From the NCBI RefSeq assembly GCF_007677875.1, contig NZ_VEDO01000007.1, positions 248,001 through 312,000 on the forward strand: a DNA stretch of 64,000 nt, read 5' to 3'. Source of the stretch: Variovorax boronicumulans. Lineage in GTDB: Bacteria > Pseudomonadota > Gammaproteobacteria > Burkholderiales > Burkholderiaceae_C. The notes below the pieces were generated by a model. The model had not been told where the DNA came from. It did not search any database and saw only the letters and a program-made list of their open reading frames with translations. The position numbers and the translations under genes are program-made. Positions within the stretch are counted from its first letter, which is position 1, and each line of letters begins with the position of its first letter. Shown in pieces: positions 49,618-59,555 of the stretch.

Positions 49618-49637
49618 CGGCCACCTTGCGGTGGCCG
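49618..49637 (+). terminator. Intrinsic terminator after actP
   Basis: 8-bp stem CGGCCACC / GGTGGCCG with a TTGC loop, followed by CTCTGTCTTGCTGTT. Located 25 bp after the actP stop, it would end the acetate operon. Confidence 0.72.
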
Positions 49638-49650
49638 CTCTGTCTTGCTG

Positions 49651-49687
49651 TTGGGACGCTGCCGTACGTGGCGCTACAGTGCCACGC
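49651..49687 (+). promoter_or_regulatory. Candidate sigma-70 promoter for the YeeE/YedE pair, leaderless layout
   Basis: TTGGGA at 49651-49656, 18-bp spacer, TACAGT at 49675-49680, then 7 nt to the ATG at 49688. No Shine-Dalgarno sequence precedes the ATG, so transcription would begin at about the start codon. Confidence 0.5.
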
Positions 49688-50122
49688 ATGACCTTCGCCT
49701 GGAATGCCTTCACCCCTGGCGCCGCGCTCGTCGGCGGCCTGCTGATCGGCCTGGCGGCCGCCATCCTGGTGCTGTGCAACGGCCGCATCGCGGGCATCAG
49801 CGGCATCCTGGGCGGCCTGCTGCGGCCAGGCACCGGCGACACCGGTTGGCGGCTGGCCTTCCTGGCCGGTCTGGTCGGCGCGCCGCTGGTATACGCTCTC
49901 GTGGCCGCTCTGCCCCGGCCGCAGATCGATGCCGGCTGGGGCACGCTGGTGGCGGCCGGCCTGCTGGTCGGGCTGGGCACGCGCTACGGCGCAGGCTGCA
50001 CCAGCGGCCACGGCGTCTGCGGGCTGTCGCGCCTGTCGCCGCGTTCACTGGTGGCCACGCTGGCCTTCATGGGCGCAGGATTCGCCACCGTCTACGTGGT
50101 GCGCCATCTGCTGCACGCCTGA
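49688..50122 (+). CDS. YeeE/YedE-family sulfur transport protein, N-terminal half type
   Basis: 144 residues with four hydrophobic helices and the family signature [20 protein letters not shown] (two conserved cysteines). YeeE/YedE proteins import thiosulfate or related sulfur compounds. Here the fold is split over two genes: this one and the next. ATG 49688 gives [14 protein letters not shown]; the open frame upstream to 49631 runs over the terminator and promoter and was rejected. Confidence 0.87.
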   Translation: MTFAWNAFTPGAALVGGLLIGLAAAILVLCNGRIAGISGILGGLLRPGTGDTGWRLAFLAGLVGAPLVYALVAALPRPQIDAGWGTLVAAGLLVGLGTRYGAGCTSGHGVCGLSRLSPRSLVATLAFMGAGFATVYVVRHLLHA

Positions 50123-50132
50123 GGATCGCGCC

Positions 50133-50558
50133 ATGCCTTTCGTCACTGCCTTGCTCGCGGGCCTTATCTTCGGCCTGGGCCTGCTCGTGTCCGGCATGGC
50201 CGATCCGGCCAAGGTGCTGGGCTTCCTGGACCTTGCGGGCGCCTGGGATCCATCGCTGGCCTTCGTGATGGCCGGCGCCATCGCGGTCGGCCTCGTGGCG
50301 TTCGCGCTGGCCAGGCGTCGCACGCGCAGCCTGCTCGGCCTGTCGATGCAGCTGCCATCCGGCGGCCGCATCGACCGGCGCCTGGTCCTGGGCGGCCTGG
50401 TGTTCGGGATCGGCTGGGGGCTGGCCGGCTTCTGTCCGGGGCCGGCGCTCGTCGCGCTGGGCATGGGCGAAGCCAAGGCTGCCGTATTCGTGCTGGCCAT
50501 GCTGGCCGGCATGGGCATCTTCGAGTGGCTGGAGCGGCGCCGCGCGGGCCGCGCCTGA
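50133..50558 (+). CDS. YeeE/YedE-family sulfur transport protein, C-terminal half type (DUF6691)
   Basis: 141 residues, four helices, with GLIFGLGLLVSGMADPAKVL and GIGWGLAGFCPGPALVALG (conserved Cys), complementary to the upstream partner. GAGGATC precedes the ATG at 50133, 10 bp after the first gene. Together they form the two-gene version of the transporter, often found beside sulfide- or polysulfide-responsive genes; none is seen here. Confidence 0.87.
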   Translation: MPFVTALLAGLIFGLGLLVSGMADPAKVLGFLDLAGAWDPSLAFVMAGAIAVGLVAFALARRRTRSLLGLSMQLPSGGRIDRRLVLGGLVFGIGWGLAGFCPGPALVALGMGEAKAAVFVLAMLAGMGIFEWLERRRAGRA

Positions 50559-50568
50559 ACGCCGTGGC

Positions 50569-52623
50569 TCAGGGCGTCTGGTGCAGCACCAGCGGCAGGA
50601 CGCTGGTCGCGCCGGCATCGCGCAACAGCGCGGCCGCCACCGTCATGGCCCAGCCGCTGCGGTAGCGCACATCGAGCAACAGCAGCGGGCCAGCCGGCAC
50701 CACCACGCCGGGACGCAGCGCCAGCGCCCGCTGCAGCGCCGCGACCTTGGCGGCCGAAGCGAGTTCGGGGTCCGGTGCGGGGCCGTTCCACTGCAGCGCA
50801 TCGACCAGCGGCAGCCGCCCCACCCGGGCCACGTGGGCCGCCACCGAATACAGCAGCAGTGGGTGCGTGGCCGAGGGCATGGGCACCACGGCCACCGGCC
50901 GCGCGCCCCAGCGGGCCCGCCAGCGGCCGAGCACGGCGACCACGCCGTCGAGCACGGCGTGCGGGGCCGGCCCATCGGGCCCAGCCAGCAGCGGCAGCAG
51001 GCTGTCGGCCCAACCAGGATCGTCGGCGAAGGCCAGTGCCCGGCCTTCGCTGCAAGCGGTGATGCGGCCCTTGCGCGCGCCACCCGTGGGCCAGAGCTTG
51101 CGGGGTTCGATGACCACGTCCTGCCCGCGCGCGTAGATGCGTGCCGCCTCCACGCGCGCTGCGTCCGGTTGTGCGCCAGGACCGGGCAAGCGGCCGGTGC
51201 AGACGCTGCAACGGCCGCAATCGCGCGGCGCCGGGTCGTCCAGCGCCTCCTGCAGGAAGCGCATTAGGCAGCCCCGGCCGGCCGCGAAAGCACGCATGAG
51301 ACCGGCCTCGCGTGCGCGCACCGCACCCAGCGCCTGCCAGCGTGCGGCGTCGAAGGTCCAGGGCTGGCCGGTCAAGGCCCAGACCGATCCTTCGCGTTGA
51401 ACCACGTCCTCGACGGCCAGGATCTTGAGCAGGCCTTCGAGCCGGCCGCGCCGGATGCCGGTGGCGTTCTCCAGTGCCACCAGGCCCTGTGCGCCGTCGG
51501 CAAGCGCAGCCAGAAGCTGGCCCACACGCTTCTCGTCGGGCACGCCGGCCGTCGCGAAATAGGCCCAGATGCGCTCGTCGGTCTCGGCCGGCAGCAGCAC
51601 GGCGACGGCGTCGTCCAGCGCCCGGCCGGCGCGGCCGACCTGCTGGTAGTAGGCCACCGGCGAGGCCGGCGAGCCGACATGGATGCAAAAGGCCAGGTCG
51701 GGCTTGTCATAGCCCATGCCCAGCGCAGAGGTGGCGACCACGGCCTTGAGCGCGTTGCGGCGCAGCGCGTCCTCGATCTGCTGGCGCGCGGCGGTGTCCA
51801 GACCGCCGTGGTAGGCCGCGACTTCGAAGCCGCAGGACTTCAGGAAGCCGGCGATGCGCTCGGTCTCGGCCACCGTGAGGGCGTAGACGATGCCGGAGCC
51901 GGTAAAGCGGTCCAGCGCGTCGGCCACCCAGGCCAGGCGCTCCAGCGCGGGCAGGCCGGGCACGACGGCCAGCCGCAGCGAGGATCGCGCGAGCGAGCCG
52001 CGGAAGGTCAGCGTGTCCGCCCCCAGCTGGCGCGCGATGTCCTCGGTCACGCGCTGGTTGGCCGTGGCGGTCGTGGCCAGCACGGGCGTGCCGGCCGCGA
52101 TGCCAAGCAGCGTTCTGGACAGCCGCTGGTAGTCGGGCCGGAAGTCGAAACCCCAGTCGGAGATGCAATGCGCCTCGTCGATGACGACCAGGCCGGCGCT
52201 GGCCAGCAGCTGCGGCAGGCGCCGCGCGAAGCCGGGGTTGCCCAGGCGCTCGGGTGAGACCAGCAGCACGTCCAGGCGGTCGCCGGCGATGTCTTCGAAG
52301 ACGGTGTCCCAGTCGTTCAGGTTGGTCGAATTGATGGTGGCCGCGCGCAAGCCCGCACGGGCCGCGGCCTCGACCTGGTCGCGCATCAGCGCGAGCAGCG
52401 GCGAGACGATCAGCGTGGGGCCACCGCCGCTGGCACGCAGGGCGGAGGTCGCGGCCCAGTACACGGCGGATTTGCCCCAGCCGGTGGCCTGCACGACGAG
52501 CACACGGGCACGCTGCTGGACCAGCGCGGCGACGGCGGCCAGCTGGTCTTCCCGCGGCCGGGCCGCAGGTCCCGCCATGGCGGCGAGAACCTGGCGCAGA
52601 TGGGTGTCGGCAAGGGCCGGCAT
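50569..52623 (-). CDS. RecQ-like DNA helicase fused to a phosphoribosyltransferase-like domain
   Basis: 684 residues. Helicase half: Walker A variant VQATGWGKSAVY, VIDEAHCISDWGFDFRPDY, LATTATAN, motif VI QQVGRAGR, followed by a zinc-binding region with CGRCSVC. Instead of an HRDC domain the C-terminal ~200 residues look like a type I phosphoribosyltransferase: VDALQWNG...VAALQRAL and a PRPP-loop-like LLLLDVRYRSGWAMT. The loop has lost the usual acidic pair (DV instead of DD), so transferase activity is doubtful. Unlikely to be the main RecQ of the cell. Starts 43 bp after dacC on the same strand. Confidence 0.85.
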   Translation of the reverse strand: MPALADTHLRQVLAAMAGPAARPREDQLAAVAALVQQRARVLVVQATGWGKSAVYWAATSALRASGGGPTLIVSPLLALMRDQVEAAARAGLRAATINSTNLNDWDTVFEDIAGDRLDVLLVSPERLGNPGFARRLPQLLASAGLVVIDEAHCISDWGFDFRPDYQRLSRTLLGIAAGTPVLATTATANQRVTEDIARQLGADTLTFRGSLARSSLRLAVVPGLPALERLAWVADALDRFTGSGIVYALTVAETERIAGFLKSCGFEVAAYHGGLDTAARQQIEDALRRNALKAVVATSALGMGYDKPDLAFCIHVGSPASPVAYYQQVGRAGRALDDAVAVLLPAETDERIWAYFATAGVPDEKRVGQLLAALADGAQGLVALENATGIRRGRLEGLLKILAVEDVVQREGSVWALTGQPWTFDAARWQALGAVRAREAGLMRAFAAGRGCLMRFLQEALDDPAPRDCGRCSVCTGRLPGPGAQPDAARVEAARIYARGQDVVIEPRKLWPTGGARKGRITACSEGRALAFADDPGWADSLLPLLAGPDGPAPHAVLDGVVAVLGRWRARWGARPVAVVPMPSATHPLLLYSVAAHVARVGRLPLVDALQWNGPAPDPELASAAKVAALQRALALRPGVVVPAGPLLLLDVRYRSGWAMTVAAALLRDAGATSVLPLVLHQTP

Positions 52624-52666
52624 GGTGCGCCGTGCTGCAAGAGCCCCGTCAGGCCAGGCCGGTGGC

Positions 52667-53959
52667 TTACTTGCCGAACAGGCGCAGCAGGTGCTGCCAG
52701 GCCCGCAGCAGGAAGCCCGCGCGCTCCACGTCGGCCTGCGCGACCAGCGGCGCCTCGGCCACCGGCTTGCCGCCGGACGTTGCCACCACCTTGCCGATCA
52801 CCGCGCCCTTGGCCACGGGAGCCTCGAGATCGGCGTTGAGCTGGGCCGCCGTCTCCAGCTTCTGGCCCTTGGGCACCGTGATGGTCCAGGGCGCGCCCAG
52901 CACGGCGGGCACGGTATCGGCCTTGCCGAAACTGACCTTGGCCAGCGCCACCTGCGCGTCCGGCTGGATCGGCGTGGCCTTCTCGAAGCGGCTGAAACCC
53001 CAGCTCAGCAGCGCGCGCGTCTGGTCGGCGCGCGCCTGCATGCTGTTGGCGTTCAGGATCACGGTGATCAGGCGCATGCCGTTGCGCTTGGACGAGGTGA
53101 CGAGGCAATAGCCCGCCTCCTGCGTGTGGCCGGTCTTCAGGCCATCGACCGTGGGATCGGTGTAGAGCAAGGCGTTGCGGTTGCCCTGCTTGATCTTGTT
53201 GTAGGTGAACTCGCGCTCGGCGTAGATCGGGTAGAAGTCGGCGCTGTCGCGGATGATGGCGCGCGCCAGGACCGCGAGGTCGCGCGCCGAGGCCTTGTGC
53301 GCCGGGTCCGGCAGGCCCGTGGCGTTGACGAAATGGGTCTGCGTCATGCCCAGGCGCTTGGCCTCGGCGTTCATGAGCGTGGCGAAGTTGTCCTCGGTGC
53401 CGGCAATGTGCTCGGCGATCGCTTTGGACGCATCGTTGCCCGACTGCACGATGATGCCGCGCAGGATGTCGATCACCGTGGCCTGGCTGTTCAGCGGCAA
53501 GTACATGCAGGACTCGGTGCCCGAGCCCCGGCACCAGGCGTTCTCGCTGACGGAGACGAGGTCGTCCTGCTTGAGCTTGCCGGTGCGGATGGATTGCTCG
53601 ACCAGGAAGCTGGTCATCATCTTGGTGAGAGAAGCGGGCGGCAGCGGTTCGTCCGCGTTCTCGGAGGCCAGCACCTGGCCGGAGTCGTAGTCCATCACCA
53701 GCCAGGCCTTGGCGGCCAGCACCGGCGGCCCGCCGGGCTCGGCGGAAGGGGTGACGGACGCCGGCGTGGCCGCTTTCTTCTGGGCCGCCTTGGAGGCGTG
53801 CTGCGGCGCGGCGAAGGATGCGGTAGATGGCACGAAGCCGCCGGCGGCGATGGCGAGGACGGCGGAAAGGATCAGGGAACAGTTGGCTTGCACGGTGCGC
53901 AGGGACAGGAAAACAAAAGGTGGTTCGGAGGCAGACTCAGCCGGCAGGCGGGAGTTCAT
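52667..53959 (-). CDS. dacC: D-alanyl-D-alanine carboxypeptidase (PBP5/6 family)
   Basis: Trims pentapeptides of peptidoglycan in the periplasm. 430 residues with signal sequence, catalytic Ser110 in PASLTKM (SxxK), SGN triad in [10 protein letters not shown] in GLKTGHT, and a C-terminal PBP5-type beta domain ending in an amphipathic helix ([17 protein letters not shown]) that can bind the membrane. ATG at 53959 overlaps the guaA stop (ATGA) but makes an unusually long n-region; the GTG at 53893 would give a more ordinary signal peptide. dacA would be an equally fair symbol. Confidence 0.92.
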   Translation of the reverse strand: MNSRLPAESASEPPFVFLSLRTVQANCSLILSAVLAIAAGGFVPSTASFAAPQHASKAAQKKAATPASVTPSAEPGGPPVLAAKAWLVMDYDSGQVLASENADEPLPPASLTKMMTSFLVEQSIRTGKLKQDDLVSVSENAWCRGSGTESCMYLPLNSQATVIDILRGIIVQSGNDASKAIAEHIAGTEDNFATLMNAEAKRLGMTQTHFVNATGLPDPAHKASARDLAVLARAIIRDSADFYPIYAEREFTYNKIKQGNRNALLYTDPTVDGLKTGHTQEAGYCLVTSSKRNGMRLITVILNANSMQARADQTRALLSWGFSRFEKATPIQPDAQVALAKVSFGKADTVPAVLGAPWTITVPKGQKLETAAQLNADLEAPVAKGAVIGKVVATSGGKPVAEAPLVAQADVERAGFLLRAWQHLLRLFGK

Positions 53960-55569
53960 TCCCACTCGATCGTCGCGGGCGGCTTGCTGCTCACGTCGTA
54001 GGTCACGCGGTTGATGCCGCGCACTTCGTTGATGATGCGGCTGGAAACCTTCTTGAGCAGCGCGTAGGGCAGCTCGGCCCAGTCGGCCGTCATGAAGTCG
54101 CTGGTCTGCACGGCGCGCAGCGCGACCACGTAGTCGTAGGTGCGGCCGTCCCCCATCACGCCCACGCTCTTGACGGGCAGGAACACCGTGAAGGCCTGGC
54201 TGGTCAGGTCGTACCAGGTCTTGCCGGTGGCGTCGTCGCGGAAGTTGCGCAGCTCCTCGATGAAGATCGCGTCGGCGCGGCGCAGCAGGTCGGCGTATTC
54301 CTTCTTCACTTCGCCCAGGATGCGCACGCCCAGGCCAGGGCCCGGGAACGGATGGCGGTAGACCATCTCGGGCGGCAGGCCCAGTGCCACGCCCAGTTCG
54401 CGCACCTCGTCCTTGAACAGGTCGCGCAGCGGCTCCAGCAGCTTGAGGCCCAGCTGCTCGGGAAGGCCGCCGACGTTGTGGTGGCTCTTGATCGTGACGG
54501 CCTTCTTGCTCTTGGCGCCGCCGGACTCGATCACGTCGGGGTAGATCGTGCCCTGGGCCAGCCATTTCGCCCCCTTGGCACCGGTGCCGACGAGCTTGGC
54601 CGCTTCCTGCTTGAACACCGTGACGAACTCGCCGCCGATGATCTTGCGCTTGGCCTCGGGGTCGCTGACGCCGGCCAGCTTGCCGAGGAACAGCTCGCTG
54701 GCATCGACGCGGATGACCTTGGCGTGCAGCTTGCCCGCGAACATGTCCATGACCATGTCGCCCTCGTTCAGGCGCAGGAGGCCGTGGTCCACGAACACGC
54801 AGGTCAGTTGGTCGCCGATGGCGCGGTGGATCAGCGCCGCAGCCACGCTGGAGTCGACGCCGCCGGACAGGCCCAGGATCACCTCCTCGTCGCCGACCTG
54901 TTCCCGGATCTGCGCCACGGCCTCGGCGATGTGGTCCTTCATGATCCAGTCGGCGTTCGCGCCGCAGATGCCTCGCACGAAGCGTTCGAGGATGGCATGG
55001 CCCTGCTTGGTATGCGTGACCTCGGGGTGGAACTGCACGGCGTAGAAGCGGCGCGCCTCGTCGGCCATGCCGGCGATGGAGCAGCTGTCGGTGCTCGCCA
55101 TGAGCTTGAAGCCGGGCGGCAGCTCGGTCACCTTGTCGCCATGGCTCATCCAGACGTCCAGCATGCCGTGACCTTCGGGCGTGGCGAAGTCCTGGATGCC
55201 GTCGAAGAGCCGGGTGTGGCCGCGTGCGCGCACGGAGGCGAAACCGAACTCGCGCTTGTGGCCGCCCTCCACCTTGCCGCCGAGCTGGTGCGCCATGGTC
55301 TGCATGCCGTAGCAGATGCCCAGCACGGGCACGCCGAGTTCGAACACCGCCTGCGGTGCCTTGTCGGTGGTGTCTTCGTAGACGCTGGCGTGGCTGCCGG
55401 ACAGGATCACGCCCTTGAGATGGCCGTCGGCGGCATAGGCGCGCACCCATTCGTCCGTCACGTCGCAGGGATGCACCTCGCTAAGCACATGGGCCTCGCG
55501 CACGCGGCGCGCAATCAGCTGCGTCACCTGGGAGCCGAAATCGAGGATGAGGATCTTGTCGTGGTTCAT
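53956..55569 (-). CDS. guaA: GMP synthase, glutamine-hydrolysing
   Basis: Makes GMP from XMP, ATP and glutamine. 537 residues: class I glutaminase with Cys86 in GICYGMQ and [15 protein letters not shown] pyrophosphatase domain with LSGGVDSSV, and the C-terminal dimerisation domain ending [11 protein letters not shown] 55569 gives [14 protein letters not shown], the standard start. Lies downstream of guaB with a LysM/BON gene in between. Confidence 0.97.
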   Translation of the reverse strand: MNHDKILILDFGSQVTQLIARRVREAHVLSEVHPCDVTDEWVRAYAADGHLKGVILSGSHASVYEDTTDKAPQAVFELGVPVLGICYGMQTMAHQLGGKVEGGHKREFGFASVRARGHTRLFDGIQDFATPEGHGMLDVWMSHGDKVTELPPGFKLMASTDSCSIAGMADEARRFYAVQFHPEVTHTKQGHAILERFVRGICGANADWIMKDHIAEAVAQIREQVGDEEVILGLSGGVDSSVAAALIHRAIGDQLTCVFVDHGLLRLNEGDMVMDMFAGKLHAKVIRVDASELFLGKLAGVSDPEAKRKIIGGEFVTVFKQEAAKLVGTGAKGAKWLAQGTIYPDVIESGGAKSKKAVTIKSHHNVGGLPEQLGLKLLEPLRDLFKDEVRELGVALGLPPEMVYRHPFPGPGLGVRILGEVKKEYADLLRRADAIFIEELRNFRDDATGKTWYDLTSQAFTVFLPVKSVGVMGDGRTYDYVVALRAVQTSDFMTADWAELPYALLKKVSSRIINEVRGINRVTYDVSSKPPATIEWE

Positions 55570-55627
55570 GGCTTGCGAAAGTGAAACGGGCAGCGTGTGC
55601 TGCCCGTGCCGTGGAGATGCGGGGGAA

Positions 55628-56125
55628 TCAGGCCTGCGGCGGAATGCGCAGCACCTGGCCGGGGTAGATCTTGTCCGGGTGCGAGAGCATGGGCTTGTTG
55701 GCCTCGAAGATCTTGGGATAGGCGTTGGCGTTGCCGTAGAACTTCTTGGCAATGGCCGACAGCGTATCGCCGCGCACCACGGTGTGGTATTGGCTCAGGT
55801 CGGCCGGCTCGGTCGAGACGATCTCGTCGTTGACGCCGACCACGCCTTCCACGTTGCCGCAGCACAGGATGATCTTTTCCTTGACCTCCTGCGTGGGCAC
55901 GGTACCGGACACGGTCACGATCTGGGTCGCACCGTCGAACGCGATGGTCAACGCGTCGGCGGGCAGGTTCTGCGCGCGGATGTAGTCGCCGATGGCCTTG
56001 GAGGCCACGGCGTTCGCCGCGGCCAGCTTCTCCTGGCTGCTGGGCTCGGCGGCGGCCGCGGCCACCTCGGGCTTCTTGCCGAACAGCTTCTCGCCGGCTT
56101 CCTTGATGAAAGACATCAGACCCAT
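55628..56125 (-). CDS. BON and LysM domain protein (Kbp/YgaU-like)
   Basis: 165 residues: short N-terminal region ([18 protein letters not shown]), BON domain (~residues 40-105, [18 protein letters not shown]) and C-terminal LysM ([20 protein letters not shown]...[10 protein letters not shown]). The architecture is that of the E. coli K+-binding protein Kbp. No signal peptide, so cytoplasmic as for Kbp. AAGGAG precedes the ATG. Its location between guaB and guaA suggests co-expression with GMP synthesis genes, but no functional link is evident. Confidence 0.9.
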   Translation of the reverse strand: MGLMSFIKEAGEKLFGKKPEVAAAAAEPSSQEKLAAANAVASKAIGDYIRAQNLPADALTIAFDGATQIVTVSGTVPTQEVKEKIILCCGNVEGVVGVNDEIVSTEPADLSQYHTVVRGDTLSAIAKKFYGNANAYPKIFEANKPMLSHPDKIYPGQVLRIPPQA

Positions 56126-56159
56126 GAATCGCTCCTTGTATACGGTTGAGAGGCGCGGC

Positions 56160-57629
56160 TCATTCTGCCCGATAGTTCGGTGCTTCCTTGGTGATCTGCA
56201 CGTCGTGCACATGGCTCTCGCGGATGCCGGCCGTGGTGATCTCCACGAACTCGGCCTTGTTGCGCATCTCCTCGATGCTGGCGCAGCCGCAGTAGCCCAT
56301 GCTGGCGCGCACGCCGCCGGCCATCTGGTAGACGATGGAGATCATCGAGCCCTTGTAGGGCACGCGGCCCTCGATGCCTTCGGGCACGAGCTTGTCGGCG
56401 TTGGGATTGCCGGTGGACGACTCCTGGAAATAGCGGTCGGCGCTGCCCTGCTGCATCGCGCCGATGCTGCCCATGCCACGGTAGCTCTTGTAGCTGCGGC
56501 CCTGGAACAGGATGACCTCGCCCGGTGCCTCTTCCGTGCCCGCGAACATGCCGCCCATCATCACGGTGTAGGCGCCGGCGGCGATCGCCTTGGCGATGTC
56601 GCCGCTGTAGCGGATACCGCCGTCGGCGATCAGCGGTACGCCCGAACCGGCCAGCGCCGTGGCGACGTTGTCGATGGCCATGATCTGCGGCACACCGACA
56701 CCAGCCACGATGCGCGTGGTGCAGATCGAGCCCGGGCCGATGCCGACCTTGACCGCGTCGGCACCGGCTTCCACCAAGGCCAGCGCGGCTGCGCCGGTGG
56801 CGATGTTGCCGCCGACCACATCGACCTGCGGGTAGTTCTGCTTGACCCAGCGCACGCGTTCGATCACGCCCTTGCTGTGGCCGTGGGCGGTGTCGACGAC
56901 GATGGCATCCACACCGGCCTTGACCAGGGCCTCGACACGCTCCTCGGTGCCTTCGCCCACGCCGACCGCCGCACCCACGCGCAGGCGGCCGGACGCGTCA
57001 CGTGCGGCGTTCGGAAAGCTGGTCTGCTTGGTGATGTCCTTCACCGTGATCAGGCCTTTGAGTTCGAAGGCGTCGTTGACGACCAGCAGGCGCTCGAGCT
57101 TGTGCTTGTTCAGCAGGGCCTTGGCGTCGACCAGCGTAGTGCCGTCCGGCACCGTGATCAGGCGTTCGCGCGGCGTCATGATGTCGCGCACGGGCACGTC
57201 GTAACGGGTCTCGAAGCGCAGGTCGCGGCCGGTCACGATGCCGATGACCTTGCCGGCCTCGATGACCGGGAAGCCCGAGATGCCCAGTTCTTCGGACAGC
57301 TGCATGACCTGCAGCACCGTGTGCTCGGGCGTGATCACCACCGGATCGCGCAGCACGCCGGATTCATAGCGCTTGACGCGCGCCACCTCGGCCGCCTGCT
57401 GCTGGGCCGTGAGGTTCTTGTGCACGATGCCCATGCCGCCCTCTTGCGCGATGGCGATCGCCAGGCGCGCCTCGGTCACGGTGTCCATGGCGGCGGACAC
57501 CAGGGGCAGGTTCAGGGCGATGTTGCGGGAGAAACGGGTCGCGAGGGAGGTGTCCTTGGGCAGGACTTGGGAGTACGCCGGCACCAGCAACACATCGTCG
57601 AAGGTGAGCGCTTTTCCGAGGAGGCGCAT
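56160..57629 (-). CDS. guaB: IMP dehydrogenase
   Basis: Oxidises IMP to XMP, the committed step to GMP. 489 residues: TIM barrel interrupted by two CBS domains (~residues 90-205), catalytic Cys303 in [11 protein letters not shown], flap region [11 protein letters not shown] near the C-terminus. ATG 57629 follows GGAG in a T-rich leader. Divergent from the DUF4124 gene across 69 bp. Confidence 0.97.
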   Translation of the reverse strand: MRLLGKALTFDDVLLVPAYSQVLPKDTSLATRFSRNIALNLPLVSAAMDTVTEARLAIAIAQEGGMGIVHKNLTAQQQAAEVARVKRYESGVLRDPVVITPEHTVLQVMQLSEELGISGFPVIEAGKVIGIVTGRDLRFETRYDVPVRDIMTPRERLITVPDGTTLVDAKALLNKHKLERLLVVNDAFELKGLITVKDITKQTSFPNAARDASGRLRVGAAVGVGEGTEERVEALVKAGVDAIVVDTAHGHSKGVIERVRWVKQNYPQVDVVGGNIATGAAALALVEAGADAVKVGIGPGSICTTRIVAGVGVPQIMAIDNVATALAGSGVPLIADGGIRYSGDIAKAIAAGAYTVMMGGMFAGTEEAPGEVILFQGRSYKSYRGMGSIGAMQQGSADRYFQESSTGNPNADKLVPEGIEGRVPYKGSMISIVYQMAGGVRASMGYCGCASIEEMRNKAEFVEITTAGIRESHVHDVQITKEAPNYRAE

Positions 57630-57649
57630 GAGAAAGCTCCAAAAAAAAG

Positions 57650-57655
57650 ATTGTA
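57650..57655 (-). promoter_or_regulatory. -10 element of guaB
   Basis: On the minus strand TACAAT lies 20 nt before the ATG, followed by CTTTTTTTT, which places the transcription start in or near the T-run. A -35 match upstream is weak. Initiation at a homopolymeric T-run is known to allow pyrimidine-sensitive reiterative initiation in other genes; that is speculation here. Confidence 0.5.
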
Positions 57656-57698
57656 CCCGCGTGCGATTTGCGCGAAACCCGGCCGCTACACTGGCCCG

Positions 57699-58208
57699 AT
57701 GCGCGCCGTGGTTGCTCTCCTGCTGATTCTGGGAACTGCCCTGTCCCTGCCGGCGTCTGCGCAGTGGATGTGGCGTGATGCGAACGGCAAGCCCGTGTTC
57801 AGCGACCGGCCGCCGCCGGCCGACATTCCCGACCGCAGCATCGTGCAGCGTCCCAGCGCTGCTGCCCGTGCAGCGGCCCCCGCGCCAGCGGCGACGGCAT
57901 CCGCCGCCTCCCCAGCACCTGCGCCGCCCGGTGGCATGGACAGGGAACTCGAGCAGCGCCGCCAGCAGGCCGAGGCCGCGGAAGCTGCAAAACAGAAGGC
58001 CGCGCAGGAGGTGCAGGCCAAAGCCCGCGCCGACAATTGCACGCGCACCCGGCAGAACAAGGCAAGCCTGGATTCGGGCATCCGCATCACGCGCACCAAC
58101 GCCCAGGGCGAGCGCGAATTCCTCGACGATGCGCAGCGTGCCGCCGAGCAGCGCCGCACGCAGGACATCATCGCGCGCGACTGCACGCCCAGCGCACAGC
58201 TTCAGTAG
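57699..58208 (+). CDS. DUF4124 domain-containing secreted protein
   Basis: 169 residues: signal peptide ([19 protein letters not shown]), then the DUF4124 core [18 protein letters not shown], an Ala/Pro-rich linker, and a basic C-terminal coiled coil. DUF4124 proteins are common periplasmic or envelope proteins of unknown role in beta- and gamma-proteobacteria. TACACT at 57687-57692 ends 6 nt before the ATG (leaderless layout). Its end overlaps the convergent rnfH by 7 bp. Confidence 0.87.
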   Translation: MRAVVALLLILGTALSLPASAQWMWRDANGKPVFSDRPPPADIPDRSIVQRPSAAARAAAPAPAATASAASPAPAPPGGMDRELEQRRQQAEAAEAAKQKAAQEVQAKARADNCTRTRQNKASLDSGIRITRTNAQGEREFLDDAQRAAEQRRTQDIIARDCTPSAQLQ

Positions 58209-58549
58209 CCGGCCTTGGCCCCAGGGCGACGCTTGGCGAACAGACCCGCGGAACGCGCGCCCTGCTGCGCGAAGCGCTCGCGCCGCGCCGCCTTGGGGTC
58301 CACCAGCAAGGGCCTGTAAAACTCGACGCGGTCGCCTTCCCGCAAGCCTTGCGCGGCCGTGGCCTTGCGGCCCCAGATGCCGGTCGGCATGTCGGCCAGC
58401 GCCAGCCCCTTGAAGGCAGGCAGCGCCTGCGCCGCGCGCACGGCATCGGCCAGGCATGCGCCGGCTGGCAGTTGCACACGGGCCTCGACCACCTGCCGCG
58501 GACCGGCGGCCGCCACCACCTCCACTGTGATGGTGGGGACGGCGCTCAT
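58202..58549 (-). CDS. rnfH: RnfH family ubiquitin-like protein
   Basis: 115 residues with the beta-grasp signature [28 protein letters not shown]-like [21 protein letters not shown] and [20 protein letters not shown] typical of RnfH/YfjF. Function unknown; normally encoded beside ratA and smpB, as here. Its ATG overlaps the ratA stop (ATGA). Confidence 0.92.
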   Translation of the reverse strand: MSAVPTITVEVVAAAGPRQVVEARVQLPAGACLADAVRAAQALPAFKGLALADMPTGIWGRKATAAQGLREGDRVEFYRPLLVDPKAARRERFAQQGARSAGLFAKRRPGAKAGY

Positions 58550-58989
58550 CCGCCGTAGACCTGCTCGGCGCGCTTGACGAAGGCGTCGACCAGGCTGCCT
58601 GCGATGCGGTCGAACACAGGGCCGACGACAGCCGCGAGCGCCATGCTGGAAAAGCCGTAGCGCAACTCCAGGCCCACGCGGCAGGCGCCCTGCGTGCCGT
58701 CGCCCACGGGCTGGAAGGTCCAGTCGCCCTCCAGCTTGGAGAACGGCCCCTTGACCAGCCGCATGCCGATCTGCCGGCCCGGCACATGGGTGTTGCGCGT
58801 GGTGAAGCTCTGGTGGATGCCGGCGAACGCGATGCCGACTTCAGCCGTCATGCCGTCGGCGTGCCGCTCGAGCACGGCGGCGCGGTCGCACCAGGGCAGG
58901 AACTGGGGATACTGGTCGACCTGGGCCACCAGATCGAACATCTGTTCGGCGCTGTACCAGATCAGGACGGACTTCTGGACGGTTTTCAT
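58546..58989 (-). CDS. ratA: RatA/COQ10-type START-domain protein
   Basis: 147 residues matching the ribosome-association toxin RatA / coenzyme Q-binding family: [68 protein letters not shown]. coli RatA blocks 50S-30S joining, while the COQ10 relation suggests ubiquinone binding; sequence cannot decide. Divergent from smpB across 69 bp. Confidence 0.9.
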   Translation of the reverse strand: MKTVQKSVLIWYSAEQMFDLVAQVDQYPQFLPWCDRAAVLERHADGMTAEVGIAFAGIHQSFTTRNTHVPGRQIGMRLVKGPFSKLEGDWTFQPVGDGTQGACRVGLELRYGFSSMALAAVVGPVFDRIAGSLVDAFVKRAEQVYGG

Positions 58990-59058
58990 AGAATCGCGGA
59001 TTCCGCCGGATTCTAGACAGGCTTGCTTCACCGGCCTTTGTCCCCACCTGCACAGGCC

Positions 59059-59535
59059 ATGGCCAAGAAACCCCAAGCAACTTCCTCCCGCATCGCCGAC
59101 AACAAGAAGGCCGCCTTCAATTACTTCTTCGAGGAGAAGTACGAGGCCGGCATGGTGCTGGAAGGCTGGGAGGTCAAGGCCTTGCGCGAGGGCAAGGTGC
59201 AGCTGACCGACGGCTACGTGGTCGTGCGCGACGGCGAGATGTTCGTGATCGGATGCCAGATCAACCCGCTCAAGTCCGCCTCCACCCACGTGAACCCGGA
59301 CAGCGTGCGCACCAAGAAGCTGCTGCTGCACAAGGAGCAGATCAAGCGCCTCACGGGCAAGGTCGAGCAGAAGGGCTACACGCTGGTGCCGCTCAACCTG
59401 CACTGGAAGGACGGCAAGGTCAAGTGCGAGATCGCGCTGGCCAAGGGCAAGGCCGAGCACGACAAGCGCGACACCATCAAGGACCGCGAAGGCAAGCGCG
59501 AGGTCGAGCGCGCGATGAAGTCGCGCAACCGCTGA
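59059..59535 (+). CDS. smpB: SsrA-binding protein
   Basis: Binds tmRNA and carries it to stalled ribosomes. 158 residues with [37 protein letters not shown], and the basic tail [20 protein letters not shown]. Start ATG 59059 gives [18 protein letters not shown]; the frame upstream from 59023 is unlikely. Converges on the MHYT-GGDEF-EAL gene with 20 bp between stops. No tmRNA gene was found in the window. Confidence 0.97.
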   Translation: MAKKPQATSSRIADNKKAAFNYFFEEKYEAGMVLEGWEVKALREGKVQLTDGYVVVRDGEMFVIGCQINPLKSASTHVNPDSVRTKKLLLHKEQIKRLTGKVEQKGYTLVPLNLHWKDGKVKCEIALAKGKAEHDKRDTIKDREGKREVERAMKSRNR

Positions 59536-59555
59536 AGCCGCCCCAGGGCCGCACG

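Noticed and set aside
49631..49687. Upstream start for the YeeE-like gene at 49631.
   Set aside because: It would translate through the actP terminator and the promoter, and adds residues not seen in the family.
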